6,451 bases of DNA from NCBI GenBank assembly GCA_014859215.1, contig JACUUS010000129.1:1-6451 (forward strand), given 5' to 3'. The DNA is from Dehalococcoidia bacterium. Its GTDB lineage: Bacteria > Chloroflexota > Dehalococcoidia > SZUA-161. The position numbers and the translations under genes were made by a program. The notes beneath the pieces are model-generated. The model had not been told where the DNA came from. It made no database searches and saw only the letters and a program-made list of their open reading frames with translations. Each line of letters begins with the position of its first letter. Position 1 is the first letter of the stretch. This document shows positions 1 to 5,345 of this stretch, piece by piece.

Positions 1-2
1 TT

Positions 3-200
3 TTTGCGACGCGCGAAATCAATCTGACAAAACTGGAATCGAGGCCGAGCAGGGGCAAGCCCTGGGAATACGTTTTCTACGTCGACTTTGAAGGGCATAC
101 GCTTGATATCTCATGCAGCCAAGCGCTACAAGAGCTTCAAGAGTACACCACCTTCGTCAAAATCCTCGGCTCCTATCCAAGGACCCGGCGCATCGAATGA
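3..200 (+). CDS. pheA: Prephenate dehydratase, C-terminal ACT domain (5' end outside window)
   Basis: Only the last 65 codons are present. The frame that is open from base 3 and ends in TGA at 198-200 encodes the tail of an ACT regulatory domain. It begins with INLTKLESRP, followed by an aromatic stretch (KPWEYVFYVDFEGH) and a helix (QALQELQEYTTFVKILGSYPR). The ESRP motif (bases 36-47) is the signature of prephenate dehydratase ACT domains and lies in the phenylalanine-binding site used for feedback inhibition. The enzyme converts prephenate to phenylpyruvate in phenylalanine synthesis. The catalytic domain lies upstream, so I cannot say whether it is fused to chorismate mutase. The stop is only 9 bases from the stop of the convergent ytxH-like gene, with no terminator hairpin between them. 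Confidence 0.9.
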   Translation, partial: FATREINLTKLESRPSRGKPWEYVFYVDFEGHTLDISCSQALQELQEYTTFVKILGSYPRTRRIE

Positions 201-209
201 ATACACAGA

Positions 210-449
210 TTACTTTCCGCGCGCCTGTTCGAATTTGGCCTGCAATTCCTCTCTTTTCTGCGTAGCCGCTTCCTTACCTTCCTCCCAGGCTGACTTGCCA
301 AGCGACATTGCTTCGTCCAATCTGCCCCGGAGTCTCTCGCGCGTCACCTTACCTGGCTGTGGGGCAAGAAGTAGGCCGAGGATCGCGCCGACGATACCCC
401 CCATGAGTAGGCCGATCAGGAATCCGGATCCGCTATTGTCCTTTTCCAT
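210..449 (-). CDS. YtxH-family small membrane protein
   Basis: This 79-residue protein has a short polar start (MEKDNSGSG), one glycine-rich hydrophobic helix at about residues 9-29, then LLLAPQPGKVTRERLRGRL, the APxxGxxTR-type motif that marks YtxH proteins. The remainder (about 40-79) is charged, Glu/Lys/Arg-rich and probably a cytoplasmic coiled coil. The family was first described among general-stress proteins of Bacillus; its molecular role is unknown. ATG at 449 is chosen because AAAGGAG lies at 457-463, 7 bases upstream. The frame stays open further upstream to 533, but that stretch lies inside the preceding gene. The start overlaps the end of the DUF948-like gene by 17 bases, so the two are probably translationally coupled. 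The stop nearly abuts the pheA stop. Confidence 0.85.
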   Translation of the reverse strand: MEKDNSGSGFLIGLLMGGIVGAILGLLLAPQPGKVTRERLRGRLDEAMSLGKSAWEEGKEAATQKREELQAKFEQARGK

Positions 450-723
450 CTTTCTTCTCCTTTCCACGAGAGCGTTTCGTGAAGATTGAGGCCGCTCTGC
501 GTAAACCCGCCGCAACCATGACTGCCCTGACAACCGGCCCTAACATTCTGCCGGAGACTACACTTGAGACATTCTCTATATTCCCGGCGATGCTCCGGGC
601 TGAATTCATTATGGGAGATACCTTGCGGAAAAGAAGAGCGAGAACAATTATGAAGGCAAGGACGGCTCCAATAAACAGGAATGCGGAAATTATGATCATG
701 ATGTCCCTGAACTGTTCAAGCAT
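433..723 (-). CDS. DUF948-like single-span membrane protein
   Basis: This 96-residue protein has one strong transmembrane segment near the N-terminus (about residues 8-33), an amphipathic region (about 34-60), and a very basic tail (KRSRGKEKKDGKGQ). The pattern of an N-terminal anchor followed by a helix with spaced Ser/Asn/Val (ARSIAGNIENVSSVVSG) resembles DUF948 proteins, which are often encoded beside YtxH genes, as here. The family assignment rests on this architecture and on the neighbour, not on a diagnostic motif. ATG at 723 is preceded by a full GGAGGT Shine-Dalgarno (732-737, minus strand). The next gene overlaps it by 17 bases. Likely role: an envelope-associated partner of the YtxH protein; function unknown. 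Confidence 0.75.
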   Translation of the reverse strand: MLEQFRDIMIIISAFLFIGAVLAFIIVLALLFRKVSPIMNSARSIAGNIENVSSVVSGRMLGPVVRAVMVAAGLRRAASIFTKRSRGKEKKDGKGQ

Positions 724-854
724 GGAGCATCACCTCCCCGGTTTGTTTGTGTAGTGTATATGTTACTACAAGTTTGTTGAAGGGTATAGCGAGAAAACCT
801 CATTCTTGGTGGAAAACCTTCGATAAATTCTCTTTCTCTTACTAAGATTTGCCT
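724..854 (-). promoter_or_regulatory. Leader/promoter region of the DUF948-ytxH pair
   Basis: These 131 bases separate the protease stop from the DUF948-like start. No convincing terminator hairpin follows the protease. A TATACA-like -10 lies at 755-760 on the minus strand, but its -35 (CTTCAA, 16 bases away) is weak. The -10 sits inside an inverted repeat at 751-769 (GTAGT, 9-base centre, ACTAC), which could be an operator. A strong Shine-Dalgarno is at 732-737. Expression could come from a local promoter, from readthrough of the protease gene, or from both. Confidence 0.35.
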
Positions 855-2036
855 CTAAGTCTTGCCTGTATTCCTGACATACTCTATGGCCCGCTCAAGC
901 TGAGGATCACGCCCCTCTTCAATATCCTCGGGGGTCATCTCCACAAATTGATCCGGAATAATGCCCTGTCCCTCTATCCGGCGCCCTTCGGGCGTATGCC
1001 AGCGAGCTATACTTATATAAATAGCGGAACCGTCGCTCAGTTGGCGAAAGTGGTTCACAGTGCCTTTGCCCAGGCTCGTGGTGCCGATGATCTCGGCGCG
1101 ACCGTGATCCTGAAGGGCACCGGCCACGACCTCGCTGGCGCTCGCGCTGGCACCATTTATCAGAACGGCCAGCGGAAAGCCGGCATCCGTGGCCAAACCC
1201 CCTTTTTCAACCTCCCAGACCTCTTTTGGCTCATCACCGTTGGAGACCATAACAACAACACCTTCTTTCAGGAACTGGCTCGCAATATCAACGGCCCCCG
1301 ACAGGACGCCTCCCGGGTTATCTCTGAGATCAAGAACAATTCCCTTAGCCTCGTTCTGGAGGACACCGGTCAGCGCAGAAATGAAGTCTGATCCTGTGTG
1401 CGACGAGAAGTAATAGACCTCAATGTGCGCAATGCCCCCGGAGAGCATCTTGGCGGTGACGCTGGTCAGCTTGATTTCCTCGCGAGTTATTATCACGTCC
1501 TCCGGAGTCTCCCCTTCTTCGTGCAGTATGGTGAGAGTGACTTCTGTGCCCGGTTTGCCCCTGATCTTCAGGATGGCCTGGATCATACTCATACCTTCGG
1601 TCGATTCGCCATCGATGGCCAGCACTCGGTCTCCGGACATGATTCCTGCGCGCTGCGCCGGGGTTCCTATTATCGGGGCCACAATGATAATCTGCCCATT
1701 CCTGTCAGCCGTGACTTCCGCTCCTATGCCCCCGAAGCTGCCTTCAAGGCTTTGCCTGCTTATCTGGTATTGTTCCTTATCAAGGTAGGTAGTATATGGA
1801 TCATTCAAGGCTTCGATCATGCCTCTAATCGCGCCCTGGCTCAGCTTCGTACGGTCGAAATTCTCACTGTCAACGTAGTCCTCAAGAATAGCCAGCCATG
1901 CTTCCTCGACCAGGCCGAACTCGGCACCCATCGGGGAAGACGGACGCCATGAGTTTCCGCACCCCGGTCCCAGGTAGGGCGTCACTATTATTACTACCAG
2001 CAGTATGCCCAGCAGAATCTTGATCGTGTTCCGCAT
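855..2036 (-). CDS. S41 C-terminal processing peptidase (CtpA/Tsp type) with PDZ domain
   Basis: This 393-residue serine protease cuts proteins near their C-termini outside the cytoplasmic membrane. Residues 1-20 form a signal peptide or anchor (basic start, then ILLGILLVVIIV). A helical region covers about 40-95, including the NDPYTTYLD motif (78-86). A PDZ domain follows at about 97-172 (GGIGAEV, AGIMSGDRVLAIDG). The peptidase core is about 190-365, with LDLRDNPGG at 235-243, catalytic Ser299 in GASASASE and general base Lys324 in LGKG. The 25-residue Ser-Lys spacing matches CtpA enzymes. The residue four after Lys, usually Gln, is Asn328. The start at 2036 has a purine-rich GAGGGGGG ribosome site just upstream and a good promoter at 2064-2092. 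Cys26 (LGPGC) is not a canonical lipobox. Several CtpA paralogues may exist in such genomes, so I give no symbol. Confidence 0.93.
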   Translation of the reverse strand: MRNTIKILLGILLVVIIVTPYLGPGCGNSWRPSSPMGAEFGLVEEAWLAILEDYVDSENFDRTKLSQGAIRGMIEALNDPYTTYLDKEQYQISRQSLEGSFGGIGAEVTADRNGQIIIVAPIIGTPAQRAGIMSGDRVLAIDGESTEGMSMIQAILKIRGKPGTEVTLTILHEEGETPEDVIITREEIKLTSVTAKMLSGGIAHIEVYYFSSHTGSDFISALTGVLQNEAKGIVLDLRDNPGGVLSGAVDIASQFLKEGVVVMVSNGDEPKEVWEVEKGGLATDAGFPLAVLINGASASASEVVAGALQDHGRAEIIGTTSLGKGTVNHFRQLSDGSAIYISIARWHTPEGRRIEGQGIIPDQFVEMTPEDIEEGRDPQLERAIEYVRNTGKT

Positions 2037-2063
2037 GGTCCCCCCTCGCTTCCGAACAAGGCG

Positions 2064-2092
2064 ATGTTAGCAGCTTTTGTACGAAGTGGCAA
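2064..2092 (-). promoter_or_regulatory. Sigma70-type promoter of the S41 protease gene
   Basis: On the minus strand, -35 TTGCCA (2087-2092) and -10 TAACAT (2064-2069) are separated by exactly 17 bases. The transcript would start near 2057, leaving a leader of about 20 bases before the ATG at 2036. The octamer CTTCGTAC follows the -35 directly, inside the spacer. It is repeated in the opposing promoter. Confidence 0.6.
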
Positions 2093-2117
2093 CGAAATTG
2101 ACTTCATACCTTCGTAC
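2080..2117. repeat. Inverted octamer repeat GTACGAAG / CTTCGTAC between divergent promoters
   Basis: A perfect 8-base inverted repeat has arms at 2080-2087 (GTACGAAG) and 2110-2117 (CTTCGTAC), 22 bases apart. A third, one-mismatch copy, ACTTCATAC (2101-2109), lies directly before the right arm in the same orientation. The left arm lies in the spacer of the protease promoter and the right arm in the spacer of the acyl-CoA operon promoter. The degenerate copy overlaps the right-hand -35. This arrangement suits a shared operator. The binding protein is unknown, and I see no matching site near the TetR gene at 5948. Confidence 0.5.
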
Positions 2118-2126
2118 TGGTATCCT
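2098..2126 (+). promoter_or_regulatory. Sigma70-type promoter of the HMGCS-like/thiolase operon
   Basis: The -35 TTGACT (2098-2103) and -10 TATCCT (2121-2126) are separated by exactly 17 bases. Transcription would begin near 2133, giving a leader of about 30 bases. Copies of the CTTCGTAC-type repeat overlap the -35 and fill the spacer, so a bound repressor would exclude RNA polymerase. Confidence 0.65.
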
Positions 2127-2150
2127 ATGTGGCGGCCTACCAAAGCTGAC

Positions 2151-2158
2151 AAAGGAGG
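2151..2158 (+). promoter_or_regulatory. Ribosome binding site that decides the start of the HMGCS-like gene
   Basis: AAAGGAGG lies 5 bases before the ATG at 2164. A second ATG at 2160-2162 is in another frame, closer to the Shine-Dalgarno, and opens only a short reading frame that ends at 2246. The 2164 start encodes the expected N-terminus MAGITSYGAYVP. Confidence 0.8.
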
Positions 2159-2163
2159 AATGA

Positions 2164-3570
2164 ATGGCCGGCATCACTTCTTACGGAGCGTACGTGCCTC
2201 TGTGGCGCCTCAGCCGGGAAGCGATAATGAAGGGATTGCGCGGTGAGAAGGCTATCCGGAACTTTGATGAGGATAGTACTACCATGGGTGTAGCGGCCGC
2301 CATTGACTGTCTCAAGGGTCAGGATAGAGAGGCCGTGGAAGGCCTGTTCTTTGCTTCAACTACCTCGCCTTACAGGGAAAAGCAGATCTCCGCTACCATA
2401 GCCGCGGCGGCCGACCTCCGGCAGGATATAGTTACCGCGGATTTCGGGAACTCAATGAGAGCCGGGACGGCTGCTCTGAGAGCTGCCCTGGATGCGGTAA
2501 GGGCAGGTTCGGCAAAGAAGGTGCTGGTCGTAGCCTCCGATTGCCGGATGGGCGCACCAGGGACCGATTTCGAGCAGTACCTGGGTGACGGGGCCGCTGC
2601 GCTGCTTGTGGGCGAATCCGGTGTTGTGGCATCCGTGGACGGCTGGTACTCGATCTCCAACGAGCTGAACGATATCTGGCGTCGGGATGATGATGCATAT
2701 GTTCGTGCCTGGGAGGACCGCTTCGTAAACTCTGTCGGCTATCTGGATACGGTCGGGAAAGCCGTGGCCGGCCTGTTGGAGAAAAGCGGTCTCAAGCAGG
2801 CTGACTTTGCGAAGGCAGTAATCGCCGCGCCTTCTCCAAGAATACACGGCGAGGCCGTGAGGAAGCTCGGCTTCGATCCGAAGGCCCAGGGGCAAGAACA
2901 CTTCATCGATGTTATGGGAAATACCGGCACCGCGTATCCTCTTATGCTGCTTGTCGCGGCGATGGAGACGGCTAAACCTGGCGATCGTCTGCTTCTTTCC
3001 TGCTACGGCAACGGAAGCGATGCGATCGCCTTGCGGGCCGGGCCGGTCAGCAACGGGGTTGAAGGCCGGAGAGGTATAGCGAAGCACCTTAGCACGAAAA
3101 GAATCGTCGATGATTACAGGGTATACCTTCAGTGGCGTGAGCTGCTCACCTTCGAGTCAGCCCCGACTCCCCCGGGGGGACACATATCTTCATCTGCCCA
3201 GTGGAGAGACCGCAGCCAGATCTTCCCACTGCACGGCCTCAAGTGCCTCGGCTGCGGCGGGATACATTTTCCGCCACAGAGAGTGTGCCCGAAATGCAGG
3301 GCCAGGGACCGGTTCGAAGAAGTCAGACTGTCCGACAAAAAGGGCACAATCTACACTTTCAGCGCCGACAACCTGTGCAGCAGGCGCGAAGCGCCCCGGG
3401 TCACCGCCATAATAGACTTCGATGGCGGCGGCCGCATGGCTACCCTCATGACCGATCGCGTACTGGAGGAGATACAGGTCGGCATGCCTGTGGAAATGAG
3501 CTTCAGGCGAATAGCCTCCCAGGACGGAGTACACAACTACTTCTGGAAGTCCATACCGGTCAGGAAGTAA
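2164..3570 (+). CDS. HMG-CoA-synthase-like protein fused to a DUF35 zinc-ribbon/OB-fold domain; catalytic residues replaced
   Basis: This 468-residue, two-part protein has an HMG-CoA-synthase-like thiolase fold at residues 1 to about 300: GITSYGAYVPLWRL, AGTAALRAALDAVRAG, YLGDGAAALLVG, GNTGTAYP and AKPGDRLLLSCYGNGSDA. A DUF35 module follows. Its N-terminal helix is DYRVYLQWRELL (317-328), its zinc ribbon has Cys361, Cys364, Cys375 and Cys378 (CX2C, X10, CX2C), and an OB fold covers about 385-455. In true HMG-CoA synthase, Glu, Cys and His do the chemistry (Glu79, Cys111, His233 in S. aureus). The aligned positions here are Thr66, Met98 and Ala221, at almost identical spacing (32 and 123 residues, against 32 and 122). 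It therefore probably does not make HMG-CoA. Archaeal HMG-CoA synthase and thiolase form a complex bridged by a separate DUF35 protein. Here the bridge is fused and the thiolase gene follows after 29 bases, so a structural or CoA-binding partner role is likely. Substrate unknown. Confidence 0.88.
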   Translation: MAGITSYGAYVPLWRLSREAIMKGLRGEKAIRNFDEDSTTMGVAAAIDCLKGQDREAVEGLFFASTTSPYREKQISATIAAAADLRQDIVTADFGNSMRAGTAALRAALDAVRAGSAKKVLVVASDCRMGAPGTDFEQYLGDGAAALLVGESGVVASVDGWYSISNELNDIWRRDDDAYVRAWEDRFVNSVGYLDTVGKAVAGLLEKSGLKQADFAKAVIAAPSPRIHGEAVRKLGFDPKAQGQEHFIDVMGNTGTAYPLMLLVAAMETAKPGDRLLLSCYGNGSDAIALRAGPVSNGVEGRRGIAKHLSTKRIVDDYRVYLQWRELLTFESAPTPPGGHISSSAQWRDRSQIFPLHGLKCLGCGGIHFPPQRVCPKCRARDRFEEVRLSDKKGTIYTFSADNLCSRREAPRVTAIIDFDGGGRMATLMTDRVLEEIQVGMPVEMSFRRIASQDGVHNYFWKSIPVRK

Positions 3571-3599
3571 AGCGACATCCGAAGGAGGAGAGAAAGACA

Positions 3600-4793
3600 A
3601 TGCCGGGCATCAAAGACAGGGTTGCTGTAGTCGGCATGGGCTGCACCAGGTTCGGAGAGCTCTGGGACAAGAGCGACCAGGACCTCATGGTAGAGTCCTG
3701 CCATGAAGCTTTGGCCGATGCGGGAGTAGATCTCAAGGATATTCAGGCCGCCTGGTTGGGCATTCAGGGAACGGAGACCGGCAGTTCCGGGGCGAGGCTG
3801 GCACGCGCGCTGAAGACAGACTACATACCGGTGACACGTGTGGAAAACTACTGCGCCACGGGTATAGAGGCGTTCAGGAACGCTGCTTACGCCGTGGCGG
3901 CGGGCATTTATGACATAGCTCTGGCCTGTGGAGCGGAGAAACTGAAGGATTCGGGCACGACCGGGTTGACCCAGATGGGCGGCGAACCGCAGTTCAGCAG
4001 CTGGGTGTGGGCGCCCATCGTGGCTCCGGCGCGGTTTGCCCTTTCCGCTACCAGGTATTTTCACACCTACGGCCTTACTCCCCAGGAGGGGAAGAAGATG
4101 CTCGCCATGATCGCGGTGAAAAACCACCACAATGGCAGTCTGAATACACGCGCGCATTTCCAGCGCGAGATTACACTGGAGCAGGCGATAAACGCGCCTA
4201 TGATCGCGTGGCCGCTTGGGCTCTATGATTGCTGTGGAGTAAGCGACGGGTCCGCGGCGGCTATCATAACTCGTCCCGAGATAGCGAAGAGAATCAAGGA
4301 TGACTACATACTGGTCAAGGGTTTCGCCATATCGTGTGGAGCCGGACCTCAGGGTGTGATCGCCGATGATTACGACTACGTTCACATAGATGAAATAGTT
4401 CGTTCAGGGCAGATGGCCTTTGAAGAGGCGGGCATTAAGGACCCCCGCAAAGAGGTGGATATCGCCGAGATACACGACTGTTTTACCATCACCGAGGTAC
4501 TCATCTGCGAAGACCTTGGGTTCACTCCGCGGGGACAGTACAAGCAGGACATCGAGGCCGGCGCTTTTGATCTGGGCGGAGAGGTTTCTGTTAATGCGGA
4601 CGGTGGCCTTAAATGCTTCGGGCACCCGATAGGAGCGAGCGGACTGAGGATGATCTTCGAATCGTACCTGCAACTGCGGGGCAAGGCGGGCCCCCGCCAG
4701 CTGAAGAACCCGCGCATAGGCATTGCACAGAACTACGGCGGTCTTCCGGGCGGCGGCGTGTCAGGGATTGCGATTGTGGGATGCAGGGACTAG
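3600..4793 (+). CDS. Thiolase (SCP2/archaeal acetyl-CoA acetyltransferase-like), partner of the HMGCS-like/DUF35 protein
   Basis: This 397-residue thiolase-superfamily enzyme is about the usual length for its family. The N-terminal half carries the nucleophile Cys85 in VENYCATGIEAFR, followed by the helix AAYAVAAGIYDIALACGAEKLKD. Conserved features then include DCCGVSDGSAAAII (210-223), IHDCF with His292 (291-295), and GHPIGASG with His342 (341-348). The C-terminus reads QNYGGLPGGGVSG; the second catalytic Cys of classical degradative thiolases is not seen there, as in SCP2-type and archaeal enzymes. The reaction is CoA-dependent cleavage of a 3-oxoacyl-CoA, or the reverse condensation. The retained Cys argues against a steroid retro-aldolase of the Ltp2 type. 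ATG at 3600 is chosen because an AAGGAGG site lies about 11 bases upstream and MPGIKDRVAVVGMG is a standard family N-terminus. The frame is open upstream but only over the preceding gene. It is the second gene of the operon from 2098. Confidence 0.9.
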   Translation: MPGIKDRVAVVGMGCTRFGELWDKSDQDLMVESCHEALADAGVDLKDIQAAWLGIQGTETGSSGARLARALKTDYIPVTRVENYCATGIEAFRNAAYAVAAGIYDIALACGAEKLKDSGTTGLTQMGGEPQFSSWVWAPIVAPARFALSATRYFHTYGLTPQEGKKMLAMIAVKNHHNGSLNTRAHFQREITLEQAINAPMIAWPLGLYDCCGVSDGSAAAIITRPEIAKRIKDDYILVKGFAISCGAGPQGVIADDYDYVHIDEIVRSGQMAFEEAGIKDPRKEVDIAEIHDCFTITEVLICEDLGFTPRGQYKQDIEAGAFDLGGEVSVNADGGLKCFGHPIGASGLRMIFESYLQLRGKAGPRQLKNPRIGIAQNYGGLPGGGVSGIAIVGCRD

Positions 4794-4812
4794 AGCAGTA
4801 TACGCGACGGAC

Positions 4813-4841
4813 TTTACAAAAGTTGACATAATGGTTAACAT
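4813..4841 (+). promoter_or_regulatory. Upstream promoter of smpB-ssrA (P1), compatible with leaderless smpB mRNA
   Basis: TTTACA (4813-4818), 17 bases, TAACAT (4836-4841). A start 7 to 12 bases after the -10 falls at 4848-4853, at or just before the smpB start codon. No Shine-Dalgarno precedes smpB, while most other genes here have one. Leaderless initiation is therefore plausible. Confidence 0.45.
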
Positions 4842-4851
4842 TTGTTATAGT
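4823..4851 (+). promoter_or_regulatory. Strong promoter overlapping the smpB start codon (P2)
   Basis: TTGACA (4823-4828, consensus), 17 bases, TATAGT (4846-4851, five of six): the best promoter match in the window. The -10 ends one base before the smpB ATG at 4853, so transcripts would begin near 4858, inside codons 2-3 of smpB. Such RNA could not be translated from the smpB start but could still be processed to tmRNA. It lies exactly 10 bp downstream of P1. Confidence 0.6.
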
Positions 4852-4852
4852 G

Positions 4853-5329
4853 ATGGCTCTGAAGACGATAACGGTCAATCGCAAGGCGTATCACGACTAT
4901 CATATTGAGGATACGGTAGAGGCGGGGCTCGCCCTGACGGGTACGGAGATAAAATCAATCCGGGCGGGAAACGTTAACCTTCGCGACGCGTTTGCGAGGG
5001 CTGAAAACGGCGAGATGTGGCTGCTTGGTGCGCATATCGCGCCTTATCCCGGGGGTAACAGGTTCAACCACGAGCCGAAGAGGCCGCGAAAAATTCTGTT
5101 GCACCGGAAGCAGATAGACGAATTGAGTGGCACGATGATGCGGAAGGGGTTGACCCTGGTGCCGCTGAAACTGTACCTTAAAAAGGGATATGCGAAAGTC
5201 GAGCTTGGTCTTGCCAGGGGCAAGAAAGCGTACGACAAGCGTGAAGCCATAGCTGAACGCGATGCCCGGCGCCAGATCGAGCGCGCAGTGAGCAGTCGAG
5301 TGCAGGGCAAAGGCGGGAAGCGCAGGTAG
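4853..5329 (+). CDS. smpB: SsrA-binding protein SmpB
   Basis: This 158-residue protein binds the tRNA-like end of tmRNA and delivers it to stalled ribosomes in trans-translation. Family motifs are clear: NRKAYHDYHIEDTVEAG (9-25), LTGTEIKSIRAGNVNLRDAF (28-47), HIAPYPGGNRFNHEPKRPRK (61-80), LVPLKLYLKKGYAKVELGLA (102-121) and GKKAYDKRE (123-131). The helical, basic C-terminal tail (about 132-158, ending GKGGKRR) normally enters the mRNA channel. ATG at 4853 gives the usual N-terminus; an in-frame GTG at 4850 adds one residue. There is no ribosome binding site, and two overlapping promoters cover the start. The ssrA gene begins 16 bases downstream, so protein and RNA partners are probably co-transcribed. 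Confidence 0.97.
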   Translation: MALKTITVNRKAYHDYHIEDTVEAGLALTGTEIKSIRAGNVNLRDAFARAENGEMWLLGAHIAPYPGGNRFNHEPKRPRKILLHRKQIDELSGTMMRKGLTLVPLKLYLKKGYAKVELGLARGKKAYDKREAIAERDARRQIERAVSSRVQGKGGKRR

Positions 5330-5345
5330 GCAGTTTACATAACAT

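Noticed and set aside
849..1952. Several plus-strand open frames across the protease gene
   Set aside because: They are antisense to a protease with complete motifs and show no family features or ribosome sites.
1953..1970. Lipoprotein signal (LGPGC) in the protease
   Set aside because: The residues before Cys26 do not fit a normal lipobox, with Gly and Pro at -3 and -2. A signal peptide or membrane anchor explains the N-terminus.
2432..3087. Minus-strand open frames inside the HMGCS-like gene
   Set aside because: They are shadows of a strongly conserved plus-strand gene, with no recognisable protein features.
3168..3180. C5G6 palindrome in the HMGCS-like gene
   Set aside because: It encodes Pro-Pro-Gly-Gly in the interdomain linker and is explained by codon use.
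2164..3570. True HMG-CoA synthase of the mevalonate pathway
   Set aside because: Glu, Cys and His catalytic positions align with Thr66, Met98 and Ala221, a DUF35 domain is fused, and no other mevalonate gene is present.
3201..3599. N-terminal extension of the thiolase (frame open from 3201)
   Set aside because: It overlaps the DUF35 part of the upstream gene in another frame, and MPGIKDRVAVVGMG at 3600 with its ribosome site is the expected family start.
3537..4385. 282-residue minus-strand frame opposite the thiolase
   Set aside because: It lies antisense to the N-terminal two-thirds of the thiolase; its composition is that of a GC-rich shadow frame and no motif is seen.
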